From Marinospirillum insulare DSM 21763 (GTDB lineage Bacteria > Pseudomonadota > Gammaproteobacteria > Pseudomonadales > Halomonadaceae): a stretch of DNA of 64,000 bases. Positions 26,740-36,083 of the stretch are shown one piece after another. The stretch's first letter is position 1. Each line of letters begins with the position of its first letter. The notes below the pieces were generated by a model. It had not been told where the DNA came from. It ran no database searches and was given only the letters and a program-made list of their open reading frames with translations. The stretch spans positions 1 to 64,000 of the forward strand of contig NZ_JMLW01000012.1 in NCBI RefSeq assembly GCF_000686905.1, in the 5' to 3' direction. The position numbers and the translations under genes were made by a program.

Positions 26740-27768
26740 TTAACCTGCATCGCCGAATACGCCACCACGAATTAAAATCGCCATCACGAAGTGTTGTTGT
26801 TCTAAATCAGGCACTTGATCTTTTAATAGCCAGTTATCTAGCAGGTTATAAAAATCCATTTTTTGCTTAGGCTGGCGATAAGCTTTACCTTGGGTAGTCA
26901 CTGAACCGTAGGGCTCTACCGCAATTGGTCCTAAGTTCACAGTATCTTCTTCAATAGGGTACCAAGTGTCGATAGTACGCAAAGCATTACCCACTTTTTG
27001 TGAGTGCAAAGCTGCTACATCTTTAACCTTGTACAAGGTCTTACTTTTATCACCACGGCCACGATCAAGAATTAATTCTTGTGAAGGAAATACTTCTTGC
27101 CCTGCTCCCATACGTGCAAAGGCAGTCACTTCAAGTAGCACATGCTCGTCACCTGCTAAGCCTTCAGCAATTACTTGGCTTAATTTCTCTAACTCTGGTG
27201 TGGAATGGTCAAAGTTACGCAGTGAAAAATCTAAACCATTAAAAGTATAGATGTCTGCTGCTTTACCTTTAACTAAACGTGCAACATTAACTTCTACTTG
27301 TTCGCTACCAATGCGGTTGCGCCATAAAAAACGACCGCTCGCTAAGTTGGTTGCATAGCGTTTGGCTAATTCAGTAAATTTATTCGTATCTGCATAACCT
27401 TTTACTGTTTCAACCAGTTTTGCTTGGTAGTCGGCATTATTACAGGCTGAAGGTGTGCCAGCACCAGGTAAAATACGCATCGTAAAACGCATTTGTAATG
27501 TATCGTGTTGGCTATCTAAAGCCGCAATATCAACCGTTTGTAAGTTGGCATTTTCAATCGCAGCATCAACTTTAGTTGGATCTTGGTCTTTAGCTTTTAA
27601 GCGATTAGAAATAGTGCCGCGCACTGATTTCTCGCGTACTTCAATGGCTGGCCAATTGGCTGCAGTGGCACGCTCGTTCCAATCACCTGAAAACAGCAGG
27701 GCATCGGATGGATCAATTTTACGTTCAAATGCTAATACTGAGGCAGTTTTTAAAGTCGTTTTAGACAT
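26740..27768 (-). CDS. csy3: Cas7f (Csy3) backbone subunit
   Basis: A 342-residue type I-F backbone protein. It starts [30 protein letters not shown], typical of Csy3, and contains [35 protein letters not shown], and a C-terminal [32 protein letters not shown]. Six copies are expected to coat the 32-nt spacer in the surveillance complex. It lies 22 bp after csy2 and its stop is 4 bp before the csy4 ATG. Confidence 0.97.
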   Translation of the reverse strand: MSKTTLKTASVLAFERKIDPSDALLFSGDWNERATAANWPAIEVREKSVRGTISNRLKAKDQDPTKVDAAIENANLQTVDIAALDSQHDTLQMRFTMRILPGAGTPSACNNADYQAKLVETVKGYADTNKFTELAKRYATNLASGRFLWRNRIGSEQVEVNVARLVKGKAADIYTFNGLDFSLRNFDHSTPELEKLSQVIAEGLAGDEHVLLEVTAFARMGAGQEVFPSQELILDRGRGDKSKTLYKVKDVAALHSQKVGNALRTIDTWYPIEEDTVNLGPIAVEPYGSVTTQGKAYRQPKQKMDFYNLLDNWLLKDQVPDLEQQHFVMAILIRGGVFGDAG

Positions 27769-27790
27769 AATTTTCGCTCCTTGAAGCTTA

Positions 27791-28783
27791 TTATTGATTA
27801 GTTTTGGTTAGGGTCTTTTGGTTAAGGTTTTTATTTAAACAACGGTAAACTCCCGCGTCATGGTCTGCGCTGGAATACCATAAAAGTTCATCTAAAGAAG
27901 CTAAGCGGTGCGGACTGCACCATTCGCCGATGGAATACATGCTTTCTACAAAACGAAACGGCACATTAGGGTCACGGGTATTTTGCACTTCTCCAGCTTC
28001 ATACAGTTCAGATAAAGCACTGTAGCCAACAGGAATAGGCACTAGCCAGCCGCTGCCTTTTTCGCGGTCAGACTTCCATTCAAGGGTTTCTTTAACTTCA
28101 CCACTGGCTTGCTCAGTTTGCGTTACAACACAGCGTTTATTTATACGCGATAAATCTAACCACGCGTCTAAGGCTGTTAATTCAGAATTTTCTGTCTGTA
28201 ATTTTTTAGTGTGCGCTAGCAGTGCATCATCACGGCTAATTAGCGCAAAGCCAGGCAATAAACTGCGCTTTAGTTTGGCTAGATACTTTTCATCTGCTTC
28301 TTCGTCATCACCTAATATTTGTAGCTGTGGTGAATGCCAGTTTTTGGAGTTATAGATAATTGAACCACCAGCAAAGCGCATACTGCTAGCAAGCTTATAG
28401 ATATCTGAAACACGCTCTTGTAGTAAATGATTATCTGCTGTATTGCCATCAATATAAGCACCAAAAACTAAGCTAACAGTCGCATGAGCACGTCCTTCTT
28501 CAGTTATTCCAGGTGTTTTACCATCCTTGCCTAAAGGATTACGGGTTAAGTTAAATTTTTTTACATAATTTCCATTAACTTGCGGCTCAAAGTCATGAAT
28601 AACCATACCAATACTTAGTAAGTCTATTTCCCATTCAAAGGGAATTTTTCTTTGCAGCGCAAGCATAAAGCCCATTGCCGCAGTGATTGAAGGTGCTCCC
28701 CAAGTCATGGGGCTAGAAAGAGTATTTAGGTTTTGTACTTGTAGACGTGGTAATACAAGGTAAGCGTTATGCTCCATTTCCAT
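27791..28783 (-). CDS. csy2: Cas5f (Csy2) subunit
   Basis: A 330-residue Csy2 protein, recognised by [40 protein letters not shown] at the N-terminus and by [46 protein letters not shown] toward the C-terminus. With Csy1 it forms the head that holds the 5' handle and reads the PAM. Its start overlaps the csy1 stop by one base, so the two are translationally coupled. Confidence 0.96.
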   Translation of the reverse strand: MEMEHNAYLVLPRLQVQNLNTLSSPMTWGAPSITAAMGFMLALQRKIPFEWEIDLLSIGMVIHDFEPQVNGNYVKKFNLTRNPLGKDGKTPGITEEGRAHATVSLVFGAYIDGNTADNHLLQERVSDIYKLASSMRFAGGSIIYNSKNWHSPQLQILGDDEEADEKYLAKLKRSLLPGFALISRDDALLAHTKKLQTENSELTALDAWLDLSRINKRCVVTQTEQASGEVKETLEWKSDREKGSGWLVPIPVGYSALSELYEAGEVQNTRDPNVPFRFVESMYSIGEWCSPHRLASLDELLWYSSADHDAGVYRCLNKNLNQKTLTKTNQ

Positions 28784-30138
28784 TAGCTATCACTCCTTGC
28801 TGCTGTTTTCTGTAACTGTTTTAAGTCGTCAGTTATAAAACTTTCCCAGTGGCTATTTGTTTGCATTTCTTTTGCCCAGCGGCGAAACTCTATATCGCCT
28901 AGCTGGCTTACTTTCTTACCCAACTGCTGATTTAACCAGCGAGCAAAGTCTTGTTCTACCTGCTCTGCCCATTCTGAATTAAGCCAAGCTGCAGCAAAGT
29001 CTGCATCATGTAACGCACGTGCTGGGTCTAGCCAACAACGCTGTGCCAAAGGTAAATGACATTGTTCATCCACACTCCAACCAGCAGGCAGCTCTTGATA
29101 CACAGCAGCATAAATAGTTAATTCATCAAGCAAACCATTCACCAGCCAATCAACTTTTTTACGCGTTTGTACATTAGAGGGCGGGCTACTTGCTAAAAAC
29201 TCTTTAAGTTCATTTACCCAGGCTGCTGTATCACGGCGTTTTTCAAATACAGTAAAGATAGATGGCACTTTAAAAGGTGGTCGATTTTTTGTTGGCTTCC
29301 AGCTGGGTGGTAAAGAAGCTAATAAATAGTTAACACCGCGTCGTTTACTAGATAAAGAAGAAATACCTTGCGGGTTAGCGCCGCCTATCACCTGAACAGC
29401 TAACTGCGGATAGCTTCGAGCGATTCCGTCGTGCTGCTTATTGGCACGTACAGCATCACGTATTTCTTTTGATTCTGGGGTAAATCGATCAAAATCTATC
29501 TGCTCATACACTTTATGGGCTAACGTACTGGAATAAAGTGGTGCGAGTAACAGATAGTCTTGATTGTTATAAGGGTCATCACCTGCGAACCAAAATAACT
29601 GTTTAGCAAAGTTATGAGAAGCAACACCTTGCATTTTAGGCTGAGTAACATCAGCTAAAGCAGCTAGCCATGTTTTGCCTGTTTCTGGATCATCATGCAA
29701 TGCTGCTTGCATATCCTTATCTTCGGCCAAGCAAAGCTTTAAAAGAGTTTTACCTTCAAATACTATCTGCAATAAAGCGTAAATATCTAATGCACCCGCA
29801 TTACCAGTTACGTCATCAGTAAAGTTTTCTTTTAAAGCTTGAGTTGCTACCAAGTTGTGTTGAGGTAAATCTTTTGGCTGACAATACAAGCTGGTGGTTT
29901 TTGTGATGTGTGCATGAGGATAGGTGGCTTTTAGTGGATGCGTTACAACTTGAATTTGTGGTGAACGATCAATAGCACTGGCAAGCCAAACATCAGGTAA
30001 GTGACTATCTTGTAAAGCTTGATATTTAGGATCATCTATAGCTAGCTTTTCTATCCTTGCACTAAGGCGATCAGCTATAAAGTCATGCATGGCTTTACGT
30101 ATCGCTTTTGCCCTACTGCTAAGTTTTTCTTCTGACAT
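28783..30138 (-). CDS. csy1: Cas8f (Csy1) large subunit
   Basis: A 451-residue Csy1 protein. Family features are the N-terminal helical segment (AIRKAMHDFIADRLSARIEKL), THPLKATYPHAHITKTTSLYC, RRGVNYLLASLPPSWK, and a C-terminal helical bundle that recruits Cas2/3. It recognises the GG/CC PAM. It is the first gene of the csy1-4 operon, and an ATTCC-spaced purine-rich GGAGAGAAGG site precedes the ATG. Its promoter region (30139-30290) contains a protospacer for the crRNA-like element described separately. Confidence 0.95.
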   Translation of the reverse strand: MSEEKLSSRAKAIRKAMHDFIADRLSARIEKLAIDDPKYQALQDSHLPDVWLASAIDRSPQIQVVTHPLKATYPHAHITKTTSLYCQPKDLPQHNLVATQALKENFTDDVTGNAGALDIYALLQIVFEGKTLLKLCLAEDKDMQAALHDDPETGKTWLAALADVTQPKMQGVASHNFAKQLFWFAGDDPYNNQDYLLLAPLYSSTLAHKVYEQIDFDRFTPESKEIRDAVRANKQHDGIARSYPQLAVQVIGGANPQGISSLSSKRRGVNYLLASLPPSWKPTKNRPPFKVPSIFTVFEKRRDTAAWVNELKEFLASSPPSNVQTRKKVDWLVNGLLDELTIYAAVYQELPAGWSVDEQCHLPLAQRCWLDPARALHDADFAAAWLNSEWAEQVEQDFARWLNQQLGKKVSQLGDIEFRRWAKEMQTNSHWESFITDDLKQLQKTAARSDS

Positions 30139-30196
30139 TCCTTCTCTCCAAAATTTGCAAAATCCAAAGCAAGTAAACTCATAGTAGCTTGCAGAA

Positions 30197-30242
30197 ATTA
30201 TAAGTCAACCGATTAACGCTTAGCTTTTAAAACTTAAAAAGC
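30197..30242 (-). promoter_or_regulatory. csy operon promoter overlapped by a CC-PAM protospacer
   Basis: On the minus strand a consensus -10 TATAAT occupies 30202-30197, about 60 bp before the csy1 ATG. No good -35 hexamer is visible. The segment 30211-30242, read on the plus strand, starts GATTAACGCTTAGCTTT and is preceded by CC at 30209-30210, the type I-F PAM. It matches the spacer of the neighbouring repeat-flanked element. Binding of the Csy complex there would cover the region just upstream of the -10. Confidence 0.65.
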
Positions 30243-30287
30243 TAAATGAATTAAAAAAATACCTAAGTTAAAATTTTGTTAGAATAG

Positions 30288-30359
30288 CAACCCTGCCGAA
30301 TAGGCAGCTCAGAAAGATTAACGCTTTGCTTTATAAGCATTTTACTGCCGAATAGGCAG
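30288..30359 (+). ncRNA. Candidate crRNA-like regulatory RNA (CreR-like)
   Basis: A plus-strand repeat / spacer / repeat unit lies between cas2-3 and csy1. The first pseudo-repeat (30288-30315) is identical over its last 23 bases to the leader-distal array repeat, including hairpin CTGCC-GAATA-GGCAG and handle CTCAGAAA. A spacer of about 24 nt (30316-30339) starts GATTAACGCTTTGCTTTATA. A second, 3'-degenerate pseudo-repeat keeps the hairpin (30345-30359). A TAGAAT -10-like box lies at 30280-30285. Spacer positions 1-11 and 13-17 match the site at 30211 in the csy promoter, which has a CC PAM. Cas-regulating crRNA-like RNAs are known from other CRISPR systems. Expression here is not shown. Confidence 0.72.
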
Positions 30360-30383
30360 CAGCTAGTTTTAGCCTGGGTGTTT

Positions 30384-33300
30384 TCATGTGGCGTTAAAAA
30401 AACCTAAGACTGCATGAAAACACCAACCCTGCTTACTTTCTCTTAAGCTTAGAACCCCGTATTTTTTTGCACAGCGATTAAGTTCCAGGTCTTCACTTTC
30501 TGCTTGGTTAATTAAAAGGGTTGGGTAGTCTTCTACAAACCAAGGGCTGATTCTTTCGCCTTCTACGCAGCGATCAGGCAAGCGTTTGAGCTGTGATTCT
30601 TCAATCAAGGTGTAATTATTTCCTGCAAAGTTTTTTTGCTTTTCTATCTTATGCAGTAAAAAATCATCTTCGTCTTCATTGGGCAGTAAAGCTAAGTCAT
30701 CTTGCTGACCATCATCTTTCCTAAAAGGCTGTGCTTGCTGCAAAATTGCTAGCAAAGTTGCTTTAGGGGCTGTCCACCAACTATGTGCGCCCAGTGGCGG
30801 CGGAATATAGCTTTCTTTTGCTGTACTTTTCGCACGCCTGCGTGATGGGCCAGAACGCGGTTTTTTCGGCAGCATTTTTTGTTGTAGCTGGTAGTGTTCA
30901 ATATCAACCAAGCTTAGTGTTTGTTCTAGTGTTTCTCGCTCTAAAATGCGTGGACGTGAATCAATAAATTGCCACTCCTGCTGCTCAAGTATTTCGGCTA
31001 GGTCTTTGCTTTTCAGTTTTACCCTATCCGTTTCAAAGCCCGGCCGTGTAAAAGCAGGCTTTTGTGGGCCAATAAAAGAGTTAATATTGCGCTGTAATAA
31101 ATGAATATTGGTCGTTAAGTAAGCCTCTGGTCGATGCCTTCTTACCCGACCGACTAGTTGAATCAGTGAACGCATGGAAGAAGGTTCAACAATCGCCCAA
31201 TCATAATCATGGTCGCGGCCTACTTCAGTGACTGGTGAACCCAACACAACAAATAAATGGTTTTGCTGATTAGACTCTTTAAGTAACTGCTTAATGCGCG
31301 GTAGTTGGAATACTGCTTGTGGCTTGTCACGGTTTAGCGTGGTGTCTAGCTCGTTTTCTATGGCAGAGCGTATTAAAAGTGGAAACTGTGAATGATATAC
31401 AGCTAGGTGAACTTGTGTATTGGTTGGTACTTTTGCTTTAAACAGCGCTAACGCAATTTGAATCAGCGGCTTTATATTAGCCATACGAATCAAACCAAAA
31501 CTGACTGTTTTTTGTGTATTTTCATCTATTGTATGGTTGGTTTTATGTAGCTCTAGCGCACTTTGTAGCATACGCTCGGCAAAGGCTTGGTGAACATCTT
31601 CTGGTTGATTGCTAGTACATTCAATCGGCACTAACTCACTAACCCGTCTTACTTGTTGCTTTTTAACTTCTTGGGCAAGTTTTTCAGCTCGCTCTTGGGC
31701 AAAGGCTAGATGGGCTTCTTTAAAAACTTCTGTGGTGGCGCAATCTGTAGCACTGCAACCATTTTCATCTATCCAGGCACAACAAATATCAATCGGCGTA
31801 TTTGGCTCACCTCGGTTAGCTTGATATTGTTTACGCCCTGCTCGGTAAGCATCGTATAAGCCTTGTACTAAGGCGGGTGGCAAGGTAGCGGATGACAGCA
31901 TTACCTTTGAACCTAATAATCCAGCCCAGTTGACTAATCTGGCTAAAGCAGGCAAATCTTCTAAGCCATAATCATCAATTTCATCTAACACTAAATCACT
32001 GGTCATTAAGCGCAACATAGGGGCTATTTGCCGCCCTCCACGCTGGCTTTCAGTTGCAGGTGTTAAGTGGTCTATCGTACAAACTAAAACAGGCGCAGCA
32101 ACCAAGGATTTAATGTCTTTTTTGTGAAGTGTTCGAGTTAATAAAGGGTGTGCATCATAATCACCTTCATAAAGCACACCACTATCTTCGTCGATTAAAT
32201 CTTGAACAGATTCTGAGCCCTGCTTTGCTGCTTGTTGTTGGTAATATTCAAACAAATCACGACTGGCAGAACCACCTACTCTTACTGCTAGCAGGTCTTC
32301 ATCCAAGTGCATTTTATGTTCTCGATAAGCTTTGCCAGTTTGTAGGGTTAAAGTACGCAAACCTAAAGCAACGGAAAATCTAGCACCTTGGCTTGGCTCT
32401 GCTAAAGCATACATAATTCGAGCGTTAGCAAGCGTTTTACCACAACCAGTTGAAGCCATATTAACAATGAATGCACCTTGTTTAGCACTGCGTTCACGCA
32501 TAGAAGTCGCTAAATCAGTGGCTTTATCTTGCCAACGGAATCGAGCTAAAGCACTGCGTTTACGTAAGCCTTTATGATTTTTTAAGGTGGGTAAAGAGCG
32601 TTCTAAATCAGGGAAACTGTGGCTAATATAACCGGCGTTAATAGCTACACCAACAAGGTGTTCTTCTAGCGTTTGGTTGTATTTACCTGTTTTTCGATCT
32701 GTATTGGCATAAAGCTTGTTTGTTGCTGTATGGAAGATTCGGTCTTTTTTATCACTAAGGCTTGAATAATGGTGGTCTGCTAGCATTAGGCTTAAACGTG
32801 ATAAATGCATTAAATATAAGTTATCTAGCCAATCCGTTGCCTTTTCTGAGCCTTGCAGTTTAAGTAACCGACTTGCTAAACGAGCAGCTCTTTTTTGCCA
32901 CACTGGATCGCTGGACGGTAAACCATTGCTAAAAGACCAATAAGGCTGGATAAGCTTTGCATCTGTTTCTAAGCAGGTTTGATTCCATTCAGCATTAATT
33001 TCTTTAAAGTAATAATCAAACTGGTCTGCTTTTATACTCTGCTCATCTTCAGGTTTGCTGGGTAAGCGGTGGTGAGAAACCACCAGCCAAGCCAGTGCAG
33101 CTGCTAAAGGTGGTAGGTTTTCAAAAGGTTTATCGGTAACGGTATCTAAACCATCGCGCTGTAAGTCATCTAGCCAAGCTGTTTGATTTATTTCACTTAA
33201 ATTGACCATGCGTTCTAGCCAAGCGGCATCATCATCTTTGCCTACAAAAGCTTGAAACAAACGCAGTGAAACCCATTCGTGGCGGTACAAGTTTTTTCCT

Positions 33301-33728
33301 TGGCAGTCTGGCTTCCCAGCTAAACGGCCTTGAAAAGCATCGCAGGCTTTACCTAAATCATGCAAAAGGGCTGCAAAGGCACTGAGTAAGTAAATGTCCT
33401 CGCCTGTGTGCCAATCATTTTCGTCAGCTAAACGAAGAATATTACGTTGAGTTGTGTTGGTGGGTACTGCGCCTTCTGTATTGAAGTGGTTACTATTACC
33501 CACCACCCACATCAATTCACTATTATTCAAACCGCGAACCCAATGGCAAGCTACTGCCGTATTTTTGCGTGCAGTTTTACGCAACAAACGCCTGAGTGTT
33601 TTTAAGCCTTCATAGGTGATTGAAGTTTGCCAAGTGCGTTCACCGCGCCTTTCCGCAAATTGATCTAAAATTCGGCGAGTTTCTTTTAAAGCAGCTTTAT
33701 TACATTCTGAAATTAATAAAATATTCAC
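30384..33728 (-). CDS. cas3: Cas2-Cas3 fusion (type I-F nuclease-helicase)
   Basis: 1114 residues. An N-terminal Cas2-like domain (about 1-95, MNILLISECNKAALKETRRILDQFAERRG) is fused to a Cas3 HD nuclease (LLHDLGKACDAFQGRL, about 120-135; later VVSHHRLP) and an SF2 helicase. The helicase has Walker A STGCGKTLANARIMYAL near 424, DEID in LVLDEIDDYGLEDL near 580, and motif VI QLVGRVRRHRPEAYL. The fusion is diagnostic of type I-F. It degrades target DNA recruited by the Csy complex and works with Cas1 in adaptation. Its start directly follows the cas1 stop. Confidence 0.98.
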   Translation of the reverse strand: MNILLISECNKAALKETRRILDQFAERRGERTWQTSITYEGLKTLRRLLRKTARKNTAVACHWVRGLNNSELMWVVGNSNHFNTEGAVPTNTTQRNILRLADENDWHTGEDIYLLSAFAALLHDLGKACDAFQGRLAGKPDCQGKNLYRHEWVSLRLFQAFVGKDDDAAWLERMVNLSEINQTAWLDDLQRDGLDTVTDKPFENLPPLAAALAWLVVSHHRLPSKPEDEQSIKADQFDYYFKEINAEWNQTCLETDAKLIQPYWSFSNGLPSSDPVWQKRAARLASRLLKLQGSEKATDWLDNLYLMHLSRLSLMLADHHYSSLSDKKDRIFHTATNKLYANTDRKTGKYNQTLEEHLVGVAINAGYISHSFPDLERSLPTLKNHKGLRKRSALARFRWQDKATDLATSMRERSAKQGAFIVNMASTGCGKTLANARIMYALAEPSQGARFSVALGLRTLTLQTGKAYREHKMHLDEDLLAVRVGGSASRDLFEYYQQQAAKQGSESVQDLIDEDSGVLYEGDYDAHPLLTRTLHKKDIKSLVAAPVLVCTIDHLTPATESQRGGRQIAPMLRLMTSDLVLDEIDDYGLEDLPALARLVNWAGLLGSKVMLSSATLPPALVQGLYDAYRAGRKQYQANRGEPNTPIDICCAWIDENGCSATDCATTEVFKEAHLAFAQERAEKLAQEVKKQQVRRVSELVPIECTSNQPEDVHQAFAERMLQSALELHKTNHTIDENTQKTVSFGLIRMANIKPLIQIALALFKAKVPTNTQVHLAVYHSQFPLLIRSAIENELDTTLNRDKPQAVFQLPRIKQLLKESNQQNHLFVVLGSPVTEVGRDHDYDWAIVEPSSMRSLIQLVGRVRRHRPEAYLTTNIHLLQRNINSFIGPQKPAFTRPGFETDRVKLKSKDLAEILEQQEWQFIDSRPRILERETLEQTLSLVDIEHYQLQQKMLPKKPRSGPSRRRAKSTAKESYIPPPLGAHSWWTAPKATLLAILQQAQPFRKDDGQQDDLALLPNEDEDDFLLHKIEKQKNFAGNNYTLIEESQLKRLPDRCVEGERISPWFVEDYPTLLINQAESEDLELNRCAKKYGVLSLRESKQGWCFHAVLGFFNAT

Positions 33729-34703
33729 TTATCTATCACCACCTAAATGCAGGGCAATGTCTTGTAAGGTTTTGATCATAAAATCGAGTGCTTCAGCACG
33801 AGTTAGGTTATCTATACAAGTTTGGCGAAAGGCTTGTTCTTCATCACCCCGAGCAGCAGATATAAAAGCTTGTGGCAAAATCAAAGCATCTTTTACTAGG
33901 TCGGCGACATCAAACACCAAACCTCCTCGGCGAGTCTTTCCATGTAAAACAGCTAAACCATGCGGTAAACCAATAACCCAAGTGGCAGTTGCCCCCATGC
34001 CATAAGCTAAATAATTGCCGTGATCTAAAAAACGGTTGGCTGGGTCTACGCCTGAACCTCGTTTAGAACGAGTAAAGTCACCGTATTCAAGTGTATTGGC
34101 AGTGATTTTATAAAGGAGCTTGGTTAAACGTGCCTCTTCAGCTAGTAAAGACATATTGCTTGGGCAGGCTGCGATAGCTGTGCGAGACTTATTGAGAGCG
34201 TATTTTATTTGTTCAGCATCAACAATAAAGCCAGCATCTTTTAAACGTCGGTTAGTTAACCAATGCTTTTCGATAAAATTTAAGCGGGAATGCTGAAACA
34301 GCTTAGCTGCTTCTATTCGTAGTTCATCATCAAACCAGAAGCTAACCCACTGCTGCAGGTATTCTGTTGGCCGGTATTCGCTTTGAGGTGTTAACCAAGC
34401 AACTTCAACATCTACCTCATTCGCGCTAAATAAAGGCGTACCACCACCGCCGCAAAAGCCAACTAAAACACCTGCCTTAGCCAGTTCACGCATAGCGGCT
34501 TGTGTAATAGACGTACCTGTACCCAGTAATAGGCTGGTAGTGTTGGCAATGGGAATGTTCCAATACAGGGAACGGCGGGCTTCATCGGTTACATATTCAA
34601 CACGACCACCATTAACCAGCACACGGCAGTATTGCAGGTAATAAATATTGGCACGTTTTGAATGTAATACACTTTTAAGATCAGACGGGCTTAGGTCTTC
34701 CAT
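33729..34703 (-). CDS. cas1: Cas1 (type I-F) integrase
   Basis: A 324-residue type I-F Cas1. It includes SDLKSVLHSKRANIYYLQYCRVLVNGGRVEYVT, the Glu-containing LLAEEARLTKLLYK, GNYLAYGMGATATWVIGLPHGLAVLHGKTRRGGLVFDVADLVKD (metal-ligand His and Asp) and a helical C-terminus. It inserts new spacers at the leader end in complex with Cas2/3. It is the first gene of the cas1-cas2-3 operon, and its promoter lies in the 143-bp gap shared with the divergent PcfJ-like gene. Confidence 0.97.
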   Translation of the reverse strand: MEDLSPSDLKSVLHSKRANIYYLQYCRVLVNGGRVEYVTDEARRSLYWNIPIANTTSLLLGTGTSITQAAMRELAKAGVLVGFCGGGGTPLFSANEVDVEVAWLTPQSEYRPTEYLQQWVSFWFDDELRIEAAKLFQHSRLNFIEKHWLTNRRLKDAGFIVDAEQIKYALNKSRTAIAACPSNMSLLAEEARLTKLLYKITANTLEYGDFTRSKRGSGVDPANRFLDHGNYLAYGMGATATWVIGLPHGLAVLHGKTRRGGLVFDVADLVKDALILPQAFISAARGDEEQAFRQTCIDNLTRAEALDFMIKTLQDIALHLGGDR

Positions 34704-34846
34704 GAGTAAATCGCTCTTAATTATTTTATTTGTTAAAATACTTTAAACATTGTTTTTTTAGTAGGCAAGCTAACTTAGGCTTTCCTTATTGGAATCCTAG
34801 ACAAACCCCCTTACACTAGCTGGGTTAAAATTGTTTAAGGATTAAC

Positions 34847-36034
34847 ATGCTTGCCCTTACCAACCTTCAGCAAAGCGAAATAAGCTCAGTAAAACGTATT
34901 GATCTAGAAAAATTTGTTGGCTACCCGTTTTGGTTAGAAGTGAACACCCTCAATCACCCTAGACCCTTGTTTTGGCATTCATTAGACGAAGAAGGCTTAA
35001 CAACCAAGAGCGCTTTTTTAGAGGCAACAGGTTTTTCTTTAGAGATTTTAGTTCCTGAAGAAGAGTTAGCTAGATTGCCTAGTGAAATACTAGAAATAAC
35101 TAATCTTATACCTGCCAAAAGCTGCCAAATTCTACAGGCTATTTTAATTAGTAGTGCGTCTACAGAATTAGCTTTGTCTAATCCTATACTGTTTATGCTG
35201 CTAGTTATAAGTGCTGAGAAAAATAATCTAAGCGAAGAAGGCTTTAAAAAATTAGTTATAGAGAAACGAACAGAAATTTTAAACTACCTTGGCTTGCCTG
35301 CTAAACCTTCTATTGTAAAAACACTGGCACGAACCGATTTATCCTTTGATTACTCGACAGATTTAGAAGTGATTCATCAAGTACTGAGTGATCCACAGTT
35401 TTTGTCGCTAATTCCGCATATCAAGCAACCCTGCATTCAACACTTTCACTTTATTAAGCGCTACAGGGCAAGATTAACAACTAACCTATTAAACTTAATT
35501 ACCCCTAACACCAGTAAAAAAGAGGCAAACCACCTTCTGGTTATCACTCATGACTGTTGGCGAATGGGTATGCAGTTAAACCAGCTGAATGCTGCATCTT
35601 CATTAGCTGAGCTTGATGCACTGCATGATCGTTTAGTGACTCGCTACAATCTTCTTGATGCTGAGCAGCAGGAAGTATTCTATTTAAGACAATACGGTGC
35701 TTTTCCTAAGCCGCCTCTACCTGGTAATGAAGTTATTTGCCCCCTGACCTGTTGGGCAGATTTAATTCTTGAAGGTCGAAAAATGAAGCATTGTGTTTCT
35801 TCTTACCACAATCGAATCAGTGAAGGGCAAATTTTTATATATAAGGTACATGCCAGTGTACGGTTAACTCTAGCTTTAAATTCAAGAGAGAATGGCTGGG
35901 TGTTGGGTGAAATTAGAGGCGTAGCCAACAGCAACCCAAGTAAAGAAGATTTAGAACTGATACATGAATGGTACTTTGATGTAACCAAGCAAAAAAAGCC
36001 AAAAAGCAGGTTAAGAGCTTGGCTTAATCGTTAG
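34847..36034 (+). CDS. PcfJ-like protein
   Basis: 395 residues. The C-terminal part carries the PcfJ-family signature: WADLILEGRKMKHCVSSYHNRISEGQIFIYKV (about 303-333, Cys and Tyr of the C-V-x-x-Y motif) followed by RLTLALN and GEIRGVANSNPSKEDLELIHEW. The first 250 residues are helical and unassigned. PcfJ proteins are known from conjugative plasmids and many chromosomes, and their biochemical role is not established. The gene is divergent from cas1 and 49 bp upstream of a UmuD-like gene in the same direction. An AAGG precedes the ATG. Confidence 0.75.
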   Translation: MLALTNLQQSEISSVKRIDLEKFVGYPFWLEVNTLNHPRPLFWHSLDEEGLTTKSAFLEATGFSLEILVPEEELARLPSEILEITNLIPAKSCQILQAILISSASTELALSNPILFMLLVISAEKNNLSEEGFKKLVIEKRTEILNYLGLPAKPSIVKTLARTDLSFDYSTDLEVIHQVLSDPQFLSLIPHIKQPCIQHFHFIKRYRARLTTNLLNLITPNTSKKEANHLLVITHDCWRMGMQLNQLNAASSLAELDALHDRLVTRYNLLDAEQQEVFYLRQYGAFPKPPLPGNEVICPLTCWADLILEGRKMKHCVSSYHNRISEGQIFIYKVHASVRLTLALNSRENGWVLGEIRGVANSNPSKEDLELIHEWYFDVTKQKKPKSRLRAWLNR

Positions 36035-36069
36035 TATCCGGCTAGAATGATCGCTGTACAAATAAACAG
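36019..36069 (+). promoter_or_regulatory. Promoter with consensus LexA (SOS) box
   Basis: A -35-like TTGGCT (36019-36024), an 18-bp gap and -10 TAGAAT (36043-36048) are followed by CTGTACAAATAAACAG (36054-36069). This is an exact CTGT-N8-ACAG LexA box placed over the expected start of transcription. The UmuD-like gene begins 15 bp further on. SOS control is therefore likely. Confidence 0.75.
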
Positions 36070-36083
36070 CTTTCTGGGTTGCT

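Noticed and set aside
30293-30359. The two CTGCC-GAATA-GGCAG hairpins as transcription terminators for cas2-3
   Set aside because: Neither has a T-run on either strand, and the 23-nt identity with the array repeat plus handle is better explained as repeat-derived. A secondary role on the cas2-3 message is not excluded.
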